From an uncultured Bacteroidales bacterium (GTDB lineage: Bacteria > Bacteroidota > Bacteroidia > Bacteroidales > Paludibacteraceae), in assembly GCA_949282265.1 (NCBI GenBank), contig CASDOZ010000002.1:62001-126000 (forward strand): DNA of 64,000 nt, given 5' to 3'. Below are positions 33,525 through 43,305 of this stretch, piece after piece. Numbering within the stretch: the stretch's first letter is position 1; each line of letters starts with the position of its first letter. A model generated the notes under the pieces. That model ran no database searches and was not told the origin of the DNA. It was given only the letters and a program-made list of their open reading frames with translations. The position numbers and the translations under genes are program-made.

Positions 33525-34337
33525 ATGAAAAAATTCTCCAAGATCCTGTATATTTCACAGGAAATTTATCCTTATGTTGAAGAAACTCCCGCATCGATAC
33601 TTGGACGCAAATTACCGCAAGTTGCCCAGGAGATGGGTTGCGACACGCGGACATTCATGCCCAAATACGGCGAAGTAAACGAACGGCGCAACCAGTTGCA
33701 CGAAGTCATCCGTTTGTCGGGAATGAATCTGATAATCGATGACACGGATCATCCGCTAATCATCAAGGTAGCATCCATCCAATCCGTACGTATGCAGGTC
33801 TATTTCATAGACAACGAGGATTATTTCCGGCGGAAGCCCGCCTTGGTCGATGCCGAAGGTAACGATTATGAAGACAACGACGAGCGCACGATATTTTACG
33901 CACGTGGAGTATTGGAGACCGTAAAAAAATTGCGCTGGACTCCTGATATCATTCACTGCCAAGGATGGCTGAGCGCCCTGGCACCTTTGTACATCAGAAA
34001 AGGATACAATGACGACCCATTTTTCAAAGATGCCAAAATCGTTTATTCCATATTCGACGACCACTTCAAAGTGCCTTTCCGCAAGACATTCGCGGACTCC
34101 TTATGGATTGAGGGCATAGAAAAATCGGATGTGGAGTTCATCAAGGACAAACCTGTCGATTTTGAGATGCTGACCAAGCTGGCCATAAACTATTCCGATG
34201 CAGTCATACAAGCCAGCCCGCACATAAATCCAGAACTGGAAGCATACGTAAACCAACGCCAGTTGCCGTTTATGCATTATGCCGCAAACGAACAGCCCGG
34301 ACGAGAGTACATGGATTTTTACCAATCATGTTTTTAA
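33525..34337 (+). CDS. Glycogen/starch synthase N-terminal-domain protein (GT5-like, half length)
   Basis: A 270-residue protein equivalent to the N-terminal Rossmann half of GT5 glycogen synthases: ILYISQEIYPYVEETPASILGRKLPQVAQE aligns with the acceptor-side start of the family (split: ILYISQEIYPYVEETP, ASILGRKLPQVAQE), and DIIHCQGWLSALAPLYI matches the HxHDW region. The C-terminal ADP-glucose-binding half is absent and no frame continues it, so ordinary glycogen synthesis by this protein alone is unlikely. The same short form is known in Bacteroidales next to DUF4270, which lies 17 nt downstream here. Role unknown. Confidence 0.82.
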   Translation: MKKFSKILYISQEIYPYVEETPASILGRKLPQVAQEMGCDTRTFMPKYGEVNERRNQLHEVIRLSGMNLIIDDTDHPLIIKVASIQSVRMQVYFIDNEDYFRRKPALVDAEGNDYEDNDERTIFYARGVLETVKKLRWTPDIIHCQGWLSALAPLYIRKGYNDDPFFKDAKIVYSIFDDHFKVPFRKTFADSLWIEGIEKSDVEFIKDKPVDFEMLTKLAINYSDAVIQASPHINPELEAYVNQRQLPFMHYAANEQPGREYMDFYQSCF

Positions 34338-34354
34338 TAATCTCCTGAACCAAC

Positions 34355-35788
34355 ATGAAATATTTGCATTTGTCTTTAGGAATTGCATTGGCGAGTCTTT
34401 ATTTGACAGCTTGTAATGACAATATCGAAAATACCGGCAAAGACATACAACCATCACAGGATATGATTCTGCTCCATGCAGATACATTTCATTTAAGTAC
34501 GGACAATATTTTTGGCGACTCCATTTGTGCACGACAAGATTCATTCTTATTAGGAGTATATCAAGACCCAAAATTCGGAATTACCAAAGGTGATATTCTT
34601 GCTCAACTAGCATGTCCAGAAGGCTTCGTTTTCCCCGCAAATTCCGTAGCAGATTCGATCGAAGTCGTACTATATTATTCAACATGGTTTGGAGACGGGA
34701 AAGCGCCCATGGAAATAAAACTGTATGAAATGAACAAAGGCACTTTCGATTATTCCGCCCGCTACTATTCCAACCTGAAAGTGGAAGATTATTGTGACAA
34801 ATCCATTTTATTAGGACGACGGATTATTGCCCCCGATGTACCGACAGACTCCGTATATAACAGTTCGTCAGGAAGTTATTATCCGTACATCTCATTCATG
34901 TTGGGAGATGACGGACGCGAGCCGAATGAAACTGCACGAAAAGAAATTGCAGAACGTTTTTTCAATTTTCCTGAGGGCGCATACGCTTCACAAGATGCTT
35001 TCACGGAATTTTTCAAAGGATTATACATCACTACAGATTTTGGCACATCAGCTATGTTGCATATTACGCAAATAGACATGATGCTCTACTATCACTTCAC
35101 ATATAGTATCAACGGACGTGACACTACCGTAAACGCAACCAAAGGTTATTATGCAAATTCCGAGGTACGCCAAGTTAACCGTTTTGAACACAGCGGCAGA
35201 GAAAATAATTCGCATGTAGCTGACAGCGTCAATTATGTTGTTTCACCGGCAAACATTTATACAAAAGTAGCATTGCCCATGCGCAAATTGCGTGATTCCA
35301 TTGCCGCCAACATGGGTGACCGGCGTGTTTACTTGAACGCAGCTACCATAAAAGTAGAAGTCGCCAACTATCAGGATTATGATGCAGAAAATGTCCTGAC
35401 GTGGTTACAATCTCCATCTTATATGCTTTTGGTAAAAGAGTCGGAATTCAGTGATTTCTTTGCAAATGGCGGCATTTTGTCCGACACATGCGCCATAGCT
35501 ACATCGCTGACTACCACACAAAACAGCAACGATGAAAATATCCTATATTATTCATACGATATCTCAGACATTATCACAGCAGAAATCCGCAAAGACAATA
35601 ACCAAATGGCCGACACGCTGAACATGTATCTTGTACCCGTCACACCATCAGGAACAGCTACGACATCATCAGGGACGACGGTTATCACCTCTGTAACTCA
35701 TAATTACCTGCTGAACGGAACGGCTGTCAGAAGCGGTTCCAACAAAACTTCGCCCATGCGTATCACTTTGCTATACAGCGGATTCTAA
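34355..35788 (+). CDS. DUF4270 lipoprotein
   Basis: A 477-residue predicted lipoprotein: signal peptide with lipobox LTAC (Cys20), then NDNIENTGKDIQPSQD. The DUF4270 features DTFHLSTDNIFGDSICARQDSFLLGVYQDP (split: DTFHLSTDNIFGD, SICARQDSFLLGVYQDP) and FGITKGDILAQL follow. The rest is beta-rich. It is encoded 17 nt after the GT5-like gene in the same operon and ends at a hairpin terminator. Function not established for the family; envelope location is inferred. Confidence 0.85.
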   Translation: MKYLHLSLGIALASLYLTACNDNIENTGKDIQPSQDMILLHADTFHLSTDNIFGDSICARQDSFLLGVYQDPKFGITKGDILAQLACPEGFVFPANSVADSIEVVLYYSTWFGDGKAPMEIKLYEMNKGTFDYSARYYSNLKVEDYCDKSILLGRRIIAPDVPTDSVYNSSSGSYYPYISFMLGDDGREPNETARKEIAERFFNFPEGAYASQDAFTEFFKGLYITTDFGTSAMLHITQIDMMLYYHFTYSINGRDTTVNATKGYYANSEVRQVNRFEHSGRENNSHVADSVNYVVSPANIYTKVALPMRKLRDSIAANMGDRRVYLNAATIKVEVANYQDYDAENVLTWLQSPSYMLLVKESEFSDFFANGGILSDTCAIATSLTTTQNSNDENILYYSYDISDIITAEIRKDNNQMADTLNMYLVPVTPSGTATTSSGTTVITSVTHNYLLNGTAVRSGSNKTSPMRITLLYSGF

Positions 35789-35811
35789 AAATAAGAATAC
35801 ACCACATAAAC

Positions 35812-35860
35812 ACAGAGCGCAACGAAATTCCATACAATCCGTTACGCTCTGTTTGTTTCC
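35812..35860 (+). terminator. Terminator after DUF4270 gene
   Basis: ACAGAGCGcAACG (35812-35824) pairs with CGTTaCGCTCTGT (35840-35852), one mismatch, followed by TTGTTT. Confidence 0.75.
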
Positions 35861-35923
35861 ACCAATGCCGTATTACCACAAATACATTGACAATCCGCAT
35901 GCTATCGGCCAATAACATCCCCG

Positions 35924-38740
35924 TCAAAGTGGCGGAGGCGGTGGAGGTGGCTCGCTTCCTGGCATTCCATGCGGCCCGTCCGGATGAGGAGGTCCATCAT
36001 TACGCATTCTCACATTGCCCATTTTGTTCAATTTGTATGTGAAACTGAGCATAACATAAGTTGGCAAAGTATTATATACCGAGTATTGCACATAATTCTC
36101 ACCAATCGTTTCACGGATATTCTTCCGCTGGTTCAGGATATCGTAGGCTTTGAGCGACAATGTAGCCCGGTTTTTCAGCAAGGTTTTATCCAGCGAAGCG
36201 TTCCAAATCAACTCGTTCACATCCGACAGGTTATAACCATAGCGTGCCGTATAGCCGATATCGGATGCAAACGTAAACTGCCCCGGCAAATGCAAAGTCA
36301 AATTGCCTGTCGCATTCCAGTCATACACATGCGTAATGCCTTGTGTGCTCAAGTTGTTTTGCGTGCGTGAATACGCAAACTTGCCTTGTACGCCGATTTC
36401 CACGACATCGTGTGTAAACGTAAGCGACAAAAACTCATTTGCGCCCAGATTATTGTTCAGGCTCAGTGCGCCGAGCTGCAAGTTTTCAGCATCAACCGTA
36501 TCGGTTGGCAATCCTGTCAAAGTATAGCCAACCCGACGGTTGTATGAAACGGAAGTCCGCGTATTGAAATGCAAACGTTTCTGGACCAAAGGCGTATTAT
36601 ACATGACATGGGCACTGGCAGAAAAAGGAATATCAGCAGCATTAACCGTCTGGTAATATTTTTTGCCCGTCTCATCGTATATGCTATTGCTGACTAACGC
36701 ATCTTTGGTCATTTGCCCAAAAAGGCCTGCACTGAACGATGAAAAACGCTCTTGGTTGAATTTGGAATACATAAGGCGCAACGACTGGTTAAAGGCTGGC
36801 TTCAAATCCAGATTTCCGACACGTTCGTTCATCGGGTCCGAATTATTTTTGGAAGGCTCCATTTGTTCGACAGTAGGCTGGCTCGTAGTTCCCCTATACA
36901 TGACGCGGAGGAACTCCCTTTTTCCGAAACTATATTTGAAACTGGCGGTCGGCGAAAAATTCCATACTTCATTAACCACATCGCGTCTGTCCGCATTTCC
37001 ATACGTCGTGTAACTGTATGTTTGCGAAGGATTCGCCTTGGCACCAATCATCAAATCATACGTTTTGTCTTTCAGACGATAATTAACTTCCATCGTTTCA
37101 CTAAAAAAGCGATTAATGAAATTATTGCTGTAAACAGAATCAAACTGCGTATAAAACCCATCTGCATCCTTGCTATACTGTGATTTCTCCGATTTGCGGA
37201 TATTATTATTCACTGCCGCCGCTATTTCCAAGAAATGTTTGTTAGCAAACAGCGGTTCCACATAGGAAACACGAACTTCATAACGGAACGAGTTGGACAC
37301 CTGCCGGACCTGCTGGTCAATGACTTCCTGCGCATTATCCTCACGGACATTTTTTTCGGAATAATTCATGCCATTAGTACGGTCATCGGATACATCTATA
37401 TTCACATGTGCGGTCAATGTGCGCCCCGCTTTCGGAAATTTGTGGTTATAAATCATCCGTCCTCCGCCTTTTATACTCGTCTGGTTCGAATAATTGTCCG
37501 AATTTCCCCAGCTGACACTGTCCCCCTCCGTAAAATAAGTATATTCGTTTGCAGAAGTCAGCACAGAATTGGAGTACGAGATATTAGGATGCACGATAAT
37601 CGTGTTCATGGAATCAATTTCCCATTCCATTTCCAAACGCATGTTTGCATCATAATTGTTGGACACACGACGCGTATCATCATAATTAGTAAAATCCTGC
37701 TCATTGGAATAGGTATTTTTTTCAATACTGCTCAAAGTAAGGTTCGATGAATGATTTGCCGCAGCATCGCCGCCTATTTTCAAATAACTGTTCGGCTCAA
37801 TATGCGTATTGACACCCAAATTCTGCGTATTCGTGATACCGCTTCCCGCATTGATATTGGAACGTCCGCGGCCGCTCCGCGACTGGTTGGTATTGTTGGC
37901 GCCGCCGATAATGCTCGTTTGCGATTCATTAAGCATCATATTCAAAAAGACATTCGCGTTATAGCGAGGATCATACACATCGTCATCTCCTTTTACCACA
38001 TCCATACCGCCTCCGCCAGTGAAATTTCCAAAAATTCCTTTTTTGCGGTTCGGTTTCAAGGTCAGATTTATAATCCGCTCCGTCTCATCGTCTTCAAATC
38101 CGGTCAATTTAGCCATTTCCGACTTTTCATCAAGCACTTGTATTTTATCTATCATTTCAGCCGGAATGTTTTTTGTAGCCATTTGGGGGTCATCTTCAAA
38201 AAACTTTTTGCCATCCACACGGACTTTTTTTATTTCTTCCCCGTTCACAGTTATTTTTCCATCGGCATCCACCTCTACGCCCGGCATTTTTTTCAACAAC
38301 TCTTCAACCACAGCGTTTTCGGCAGTCTTGAATGCCGCCGCATTATATTCAGTCGTGTCGCCACGCACCACCATCTGGGCCGCCGTGCCTTTCACTTCCA
38401 CTTCACCAAGCAATGCGACATCTTCTTCCAGGTAAATAGTTTTCAAAAACAAGTTTTTACCACGCACCGTAACATTACGTGCTTCATTTTTATACCCTAC
38501 AAAGCTGACTACCAATATATAGTTACCGTTATGCACCTTGTCCAAGGTAAAAAAACCGCGCTGGTCAGTCTGCACGCCTTTGACCAACGAAGAATCGCGC
38601 GGATTCAGCAAACGCACCGTGGCCATTTCAACCAACTCGCCGTTTTCCGCACCAACAACCTGCGACTGAATCCTATACTGCCCGTAGGCACGGTAACTGA
38701 ACAAAATCAAAATAACGGCAAATATCCTTTTCATCTTCAC
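35924..38740 (-). CDS. TonB-dependent-receptor-like outer-membrane beta-barrel protein with Pro-rich tail
   Basis: 938 residues. A signal peptide (about 1-20) is followed by a carboxypeptidase-regulatory-like domain (RIQSQVVGAENGELVEMATV, about 22-105). A plug-like region has EELLKKMPGVEVDADGKITVNGEEIKKVRVDGKKFF (split: EELLKKMPGVEVDADG, KITVNGEEIKKVRVDGKKFF), the mark of the outer membrane beta-barrel family close to TonB receptors. A large barrel ends near residue 910 (YVMLSFTYKLNK). After the barrel an extra 25 residues are rich in Pro, His and Gly, ending in seven Pro and Leu. It has no SusD partner. Substrate unknown. Promoter at 38795-38802. Confidence 0.9.
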   Translation of the reverse strand: MKMKRIFAVILILFSYRAYGQYRIQSQVVGAENGELVEMATVRLLNPRDSSLVKGVQTDQRGFFTLDKVHNGNYILVVSFVGYKNEARNVTVRGKNLFLKTIYLEEDVALLGEVEVKGTAAQMVVRGDTTEYNAAAFKTAENAVVEELLKKMPGVEVDADGKITVNGEEIKKVRVDGKKFFEDDPQMATKNIPAEMIDKIQVLDEKSEMAKLTGFEDDETERIINLTLKPNRKKGIFGNFTGGGGMDVVKGDDDVYDPRYNANVFLNMMLNESQTSIIGGANNTNQSRSGRGRSNINAGSGITNTQNLGVNTHIEPNSYLKIGGDAAANHSSNLTLSSIEKNTYSNEQDFTNYDDTRRVSNNYDANMRLEMEWEIDSMNTIIVHPNISYSNSVLTSANEYTYFTEGDSVSWGNSDNYSNQTSIKGGGRMIYNHKFPKAGRTLTAHVNIDVSDDRTNGMNYSEKNVREDNAQEVIDQQVRQVSNSFRYEVRVSYVEPLFANKHFLEIAAAVNNNIRKSEKSQYSKDADGFYTQFDSVYSNNFINRFFSETMEVNYRLKDKTYDLMIGAKANPSQTYSYTTYGNADRRDVVNEVWNFSPTASFKYSFGKREFLRVMYRGTTSQPTVEQMEPSKNNSDPMNERVGNLDLKPAFNQSLRLMYSKFNQERFSSFSAGLFGQMTKDALVSNSIYDETGKKYYQTVNAADIPFSASAHVMYNTPLVQKRLHFNTRTSVSYNRRVGYTLTGLPTDTVDAENLQLGALSLNNNLGANEFLSLTFTHDVVEIGVQGKFAYSRTQNNLSTQGITHVYDWNATGNLTLHLPGQFTFASDIGYTARYGYNLSDVNELIWNASLDKTLLKNRATLSLKAYDILNQRKNIRETIGENYVQYSVYNTLPTYVMLSFTYKLNKMGNVRMRNDGPPHPDGPHGMPGSEPPPPPPPL

Positions 38741-39207
38741 ACCTAAAAATTATCTTTTAGACAAGGAAAAACAACAATGGTTTAAAACAATTGGCAAAGA
38801 TACGGCAAACTTCACTATAATTCAGCCTACACCCAACCTTGTCCCGTAAAAATGATATATTTCTAATAATTATATCCCTTGTTTATCATTCCCAAAACAA
38901 TTTTTCATTTACATTCTTATGTATGCATAAACGCCAACCTCAAGATATACCTTCCAATTTTCAACAAACCCAAAGAGTTTCTGCATCCAATATCTTTTAC
39001 CATTAATACAACAACACAAACATCTTTAAACAAATACTAATTAGTTAATAATGAGTAATTTACAACAATTTCAAACCTAATTCATTTAAGATATTAAAAT
39101 TTTATTTGATTTTTTGTTTTGAGTTTCTATAAAAAAACAATATATTTGCCAACATGTTGCAGATTCAATAAATAAACAACTCATTTCATTAACTAATTTC
39201 TATCATT
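38741..39207. promoter_or_regulatory. Divergent AT-rich regulatory region
   Basis: 467 bp without a gene. On the minus strand TATCTTTG (38795-38802) serves the beta-barrel gene. On the plus strand TTTTG (39114-39118) is followed after 19 bp by TATATTTG (about 39138-39147), an almost ideal Bacteroidota promoter for the lipoprotein gene, with a leader of about 55 nt. The roughly 300 bp between them is very A+T-rich. I see no repeats or hairpins there. Confidence 0.6.
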
Positions 39208-40266
39208 ATGAAAAAAACAAGGCTATTTTTAGGAGCTGCACTAGCAGCAGTTTTGTGTTTATGGACAGGTTGCCGCGAAGAACAATCTGAAATGACCTTA
39301 GATGTTATTGAAGGACGCGCCACCATCCAAGGAAAAGTAATGTATGACCAAGGTGCCCGTCAAGATGGAGACGCGATGCTCGTTGGTGTCAATATGGTAC
39401 CTGCCAGTGGCGTTACCGTTACAGTCAAAGTTCCGTATGATGCATACAAGAGCGGTTCAGATGGAGATAAATTATATACCACCACAACCGATGCCAATGG
39501 TAATTATTCCATCGCCATTCCTGCTACTTCAACCCGTGCGCAAGCAACTATCGATGTATTACCATTTTATGCCACTTATGGCACACTAAACAATGATGGA
39601 ACTATAACCACCACTGATAATGTATTATTTAACAACACAACTATCACAACGGGAGCTTCAATTTCTATTGAACAAGGCGATATACAAATTGCCAATATCG
39701 AAATAAATCCGACTCTTACAACAGATCAACCAGAACGCAATCAAGAAATTACTATCAAAGGTAAAGTGACACGTGATTATGAAGCACCTGTACCTGACGC
39801 ATATGGAGATATTATTTCATCTATAAAATCAACGAAAGAAGTTCCTTCATACCCGGTTAGAGTAACATTAACTATTGATAATGAAAGATCCATTGTGTAC
39901 AATACTACAACAGATAGTAATGGTGAATATAATATAACGGCTAATTTTTATGAAACTTGGGATTATTCAAATGTTATTGTCAGAGCCCAAGTTGATGCAA
40001 ACTACGCCTCCATTGATTCAGAAAGAGCGTTTGAACACTATTATAAAACAAACACCAGCACAAAATGGCAAAAACAAAAATTATCAGGGGTCTATTCTTC
40101 CGCACAACGTACAGCATCCGCTTCTGATAACAACAAATTTATAGCACTATCAATAGCTAATGTAAATCAGGCATTTACTCCGGAAGATTATGACATAATT
40201 TATGGCATAGGCAATACAGTCGATTCTGAATATGGTTATGAATATCATAATCCTATGAATTGGTAA
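39208..40266 (+). CDS. Lipoprotein with two carboxypeptidase-regulatory-like repeats
   Basis: A 352-residue lipoprotein (signal peptide, lipobox WTGC with Cys23). Two beta-sandwich repeats are visible: TIQGKVMYDQGA with TTTDANGNYSIAIPAT (about 38-115), and TIKGKVTRDYEA with NTTTDSNGEYNITANF (about 185-255). Such repeats are stalk or anchor domains and bind no substrate themselves. The C-terminal 100 residues are Asn/Tyr/Ser-rich with no match I know. It is followed 36 nt later by an outer-membrane protein gene, so the two may form a surface pair. Confidence 0.8.
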   Translation: MKKTRLFLGAALAAVLCLWTGCREEQSEMTLDVIEGRATIQGKVMYDQGARQDGDAMLVGVNMVPASGVTVTVKVPYDAYKSGSDGDKLYTTTTDANGNYSIAIPATSTRAQATIDVLPFYATYGTLNNDGTITTTDNVLFNNTTITTGASISIEQGDIQIANIEINPTLTTDQPERNQEITIKGKVTRDYEAPVPDAYGDIISSIKSTKEVPSYPVRVTLTIDNERSIVYNTTTDSNGEYNITANFYETWDYSNVIVRAQVDANYASIDSERAFEHYYKTNTSTKWQKQKLSGVYSSAQRTASASDNNKFIALSIANVNQAFTPEDYDIIYGIGNTVDSEYGYEYHNPMNW

Positions 40267-40302
40267 TCTACAATAAATTTGTATCCATTTTAATTATATA
40301 TT

Positions 40303-41184
40303 ATGAAAAAAACGAAAATATTCGCATTGATGTTCCTGCTGGCTTTGCCGGCAGGCATCTTTGCCCAAGATGAAGCTAAAAGTAAGAAATCCGTGGAACT
40401 CCCGAAAGCCGGGGATATCGGATTGGGAATAGACTTGGTGCCGCTGCTCAATTATGCAGGCAATATGTTCAATCAAAATTTGGGTAATACACTAAACCGT
40501 TTTGGAGGAGATGATGCATTACTTTTGAATCCGACCGTTTCCATTATGGGAAAATATATGTTGACTGACCATATAGCCCTTCGGGCAAACATCGGTATTC
40601 TCACAGGAACAAATGTTGAAAAAGAATATGTCGATGATGATGCCGCCATTGCCTTGAATCCGCTGTCTGAAGCAAAAATAATTGACACACGCCGATATCA
40701 ACAATCAGGTGGTTCCATTGCCTTGGGAGCGGAATACAGACGCGGTTACAAACGCATACAAGGTTATGCAGGCGCTGATCTGATTTACGGATTTGCCGCT
40801 GAAAAGACCACTTACGAATACGGCAACGCCATCACCGAAGTAAATCAAACGCCATCGCGTGCTTTTGGCGGGGCAGCCCCCGTGCAAGACTGGACAGCCG
40901 CTTATATTACAGAGGATTTCCATGAAGGCAACATCCAATACATTGGCCTAAGCGCACATGTAGGAGTGGAAATTTTCTTGGCTTCCCACTTGTCAATAGG
41001 GGGAGAAGTATCGCTCTGTGCATTAGGGGCTTTCGAAAGACAAAGTTTCCAAAAATTAGAAGGCTACAATCTTAAAACAAATACAGTCGAGACACGTACA
41101 GAATTGGTTCGCCCTGGCGACACTTCATTTACTTGCGGCACAGGTAATTTAGGAGGGAAACTGTATATGATGTTCTACTTCTAA
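40303..41184 (+). CDS. Outer-membrane beta-barrel protein
   Basis: 293 residues: signal peptide (about 1-21, ending FAQ), then alternating hydrophobic strands with YMLTDHIALRANIGILTG and HVGVEIFLASHLSIGGEVSL, ending in the aromatic strand GKLYMMFYF typical of a barrel C-terminus. Probably an 8-10-strand porin- or OmpW-like barrel of unknown function. Cotranscribed with the upstream lipoprotein; a terminator-like hairpin follows. Confidence 0.8.
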   Translation: MKKTKIFALMFLLALPAGIFAQDEAKSKKSVELPKAGDIGLGIDLVPLLNYAGNMFNQNLGNTLNRFGGDDALLLNPTVSIMGKYMLTDHIALRANIGILTGTNVEKEYVDDDAAIALNPLSEAKIIDTRRYQQSGGSIALGAEYRRGYKRIQGYAGADLIYGFAAEKTTYEYGNAITEVNQTPSRAFGGAAPVQDWTAAYITEDFHEGNIQYIGLSAHVGVEIFLASHLSIGGEVSLCALGAFERQSFQKLEGYNLKTNTVETRTELVRPGDTSFTCGTGNLGGKLYMMFYF

Positions 41185-41228
41185 AACAAAAAAAGAAAGA
41201 ACATATCACTTTACAAATAAATTAGGAA

Positions 41229-41270
41229 TCAGCTGAATGTATTTTTACAATATATTCGGCTGGTTTTTTA
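41229..41270 (+). terminator. Terminator after outer-membrane protein gene
   Basis: CAGCTGAATGTAT (41230-41242) and ATATTCGGCTG (41252-41262) pair with G-U wobbles, followed by GTTTTTT. Confidence 0.65.
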
Positions 41271-41308
41271 CCTACAATTCCAAGCTATGCCAAACCGACT
41301 TTTTTTCG

Positions 41309-41316
41309 TACCTTTG
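41309..41316 (+). promoter_or_regulatory. apbE promoter, TACCTTTG
   Basis: TACCTTTG, 16 nt before the apbE ATG. The leader would be very short. Confidence 0.5.
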
Positions 41317-41332
41317 CGGCAAAATATTAATT

Positions 41333-42352
41333 ATGAAACAACGCCGTCTGATTACCTTGGCGCTTATTCTTGTCGCCTTGTTTTTCCTGGTTTTTTACCC
41401 AAACAACAAAAAGGAAACTGTACCCTATATCCAAAACCATGGACAAGTCTTCGGAACTTATTACAACATACAATATTCGCAAACCGACAAGCTTGATTTG
41501 CAAAACAGTATTGACAGTTTGCTGGCAGTGTTCAACCATTCACTGTCGGTTTACGACCCGCAATCAATCATTTCGCGCGTAAACCGCAACGACACGGTTA
41601 CGCTCGATCCTTATTTCGAGCGCATGTACGCGCAAGCCAAAAGCGTTTCCGAACTGACACACGGCGCATTCGACATAACCGTGGCACCATTAGTCAATGC
41701 CTGGGGATTCGGTTTCTCCGAAAAGGAGACAATCACGCCCGAACGCATAGACAGCCTGCTGCAATTTACCGGCCACTGGCGTTTGTATCTGGAACGGCAC
41801 CACATTGTCAAGAACGACCCGCGTATCATGTTGGATGCAAGTGCCATAGCCAAAGGTTACGGCTGCGATGTTGTCGGCGAATTCCTGGCCGCCAACGGTT
41901 GCGAAAACTACCTGGTTGACATAGGCGGCGAAATCGTGGCACACGGCCGGAACCCGGAGGGCAAACCATGGCGCGTCGGCATCAACAAACCAATCGATGA
42001 CCCGACCAACACCATCAGCGAAATAGAAACTGTAATCCACATAGAAGATGCCTGCATGGCCACATCCGGCAATTACCGGCAATTTTATTACCAGGACGGG
42101 AAAAAATACGCACATACCATCGACCCGCGCACAGGCTATCCGGTAACGCACAGCTTGCTGAGCGCCACCATTATAGCCACATCGTGTATGCGTGCCGATG
42201 CCCTTGCCACCGCATGTATGGTGTTGGGAAAAGATGAAGCTTTTGCACTCATCAACCGCTTGCCCGACACGGAATGTTTCCTGATTTATGCGGACGAACA
42301 AGGCAAAATGCAAACCGTGCACACGCCCGGATTTGAAAAATACATGAAATAA
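41333..42352 (+). CDS. apbE: FAD:protein FMN transferase (ApbE)
   Basis: Attaches FMN covalently to Ser/Thr of target flavoproteins such as Nqr or Rnf subunits. The 339-residue product has a single N-terminal hydrophobic anchor (about 6-21), then the ApbE fold with HGAFDITVAPLVNAWGFG, LDASAIAKGYGCDVVGEFL, DIGGEIVAHGRNPEGKPW and HTIDPRTGYPV. I start at 41333; the ATG at 41237 lies upstream of the promoter. The anchor implies periplasmic action. No nqr or rnf genes are in the window. Confidence 0.94.
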   Translation: MKQRRLITLALILVALFFLVFYPNNKKETVPYIQNHGQVFGTYYNIQYSQTDKLDLQNSIDSLLAVFNHSLSVYDPQSIISRVNRNDTVTLDPYFERMYAQAKSVSELTHGAFDITVAPLVNAWGFGFSEKETITPERIDSLLQFTGHWRLYLERHHIVKNDPRIMLDASAIAKGYGCDVVGEFLAANGCENYLVDIGGEIVAHGRNPEGKPWRVGINKPIDDPTNTISEIETVIHIEDACMATSGNYRQFYYQDGKKYAHTIDPRTGYPVTHSLLSATIIATSCMRADALATACMVLGKDEAFALINRLPDTECFLIYADEQGKMQTVHTPGFEKYMK

Positions 42353-42472
42353 CCGACCCGCTGGGTATCAAAAAATAAAAAGGCTAGACAAAACGCAGTT
42401 TTTTAGAAGTCATAAAGTAAAATAAAAAACAGATAAGCACTTGCTTTACAACAGAAAATGACTACCTTTGCA

Positions 42473-42480
42473 GGCCAAAA
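42473..42480 (+). promoter_or_regulatory. bamD-rpoZ promoter, TACCTTTG
   Basis: CTTG at 42450-42453, 19 bp, then TACCTTTG. The bamD ATG is 8 nt further on, giving an almost leaderless message. Confidence 0.55.
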
Positions 42481-42487
42481 ACCAAAT

Positions 42488-43282
42488 ATGAAACACAAGT
42501 TTTTATATATTATCTTGATTGCTTCCATGGCCGTATCATGCAGCGATTACCAAAAATTGCTCAAAAGCACTGATCCGGAACTGAAATACGAAAAAGCGGT
42601 CGCTTATTTTGAACAGAAAGATTACATGCGCGCCCAGACCTTGTTCGATGACATATCGACATACTACAAAGGCACGGAACGTTCAGAAGAAATCCTGTTC
42701 TATTTGTGCCGTTGTTACATGGGTCAGAAAGACTATTATACAGCCAGTGAGTATTACAAAACATACGTAAGAACCTATCCAAAAGGGCGTTATGTAATTG
42801 AGGCAAAATACATGGTCGGTTATTGCTACTATCTGGACTCACCCGACGCACGTTTAGATCAGACAGCCACGCGCAACGCTATAGATGCTTTGCAAGAATT
42901 TATAGACATTTATCCAGAAAGCAGCTTCGTGCAGGATGCCAACAAATTATTGGAAGAATTAGCCAACAAACTGGCATACAAAGAATTGTTGAATGCACGT
43001 CTATATTACAACTTAGGTACTTATTTGGGCGATAATTACGAATCAGCCAAAATTGTTTCGCAGAATGCATTGAGAAATTATCCGACAAACCAGTATCGCG
43101 AAGAATTCAGTTTCATCATGCTGAACTCAAAATACCAACAAACCCTATTGAGTGTGGATGAGAAAAAAGAAGAACGCAGGCAAGAAACCATTGACGAATA
43201 CTACAGCTACATAGGCGAATTCCCAGATGGAAAATACCGCAAGAATGCAGAACGCATATTTAACCAAATAAAGAAAAAATAA
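42488..43282 (+). CDS. bamD: Outer-membrane assembly lipoprotein BamD
   Basis: Part of the BAM complex that inserts beta-barrels. The 264-residue product has a lipobox (MAVSC, Cys18) followed by SDYQKLLKSTDP, then TPR-like helical repeats (KYEKAVAYFEQKDYMRAQTL, SEEILFYLCRCYMGQKDYYT, AKYMVGYCYYLDSPDAR). I start at 42488 because it gives the lipoprotein signal; the ATG at 42458 precedes the promoter. It is 23 nt from rpoZ. Confidence 0.92.
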   Translation: MKHKFLYIILIASMAVSCSDYQKLLKSTDPELKYEKAVAYFEQKDYMRAQTLFDDISTYYKGTERSEEILFYLCRCYMGQKDYYTASEYYKTYVRTYPKGRYVIEAKYMVGYCYYLDSPDARLDQTATRNAIDALQEFIDIYPESSFVQDANKLLEELANKLAYKELLNARLYYNLGTYLGDNYESAKIVSQNALRNYPTNQYREEFSFIMLNSKYQQTLLSVDEKKEERRQETIDEYYSYIGEFPDGKYRKNAERIFNQIKKK

Positions 43283-43305
43283 AAACATAAAATATTTATA
43301 ACACT

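Noticed and set aside
37751-38746. 331-codon plus-strand open frame inside the beta-barrel gene
   Set aside because: Antisense shadow of a well-supported TonB-type receptor gene. His/Arg/Phe-rich with no family features.
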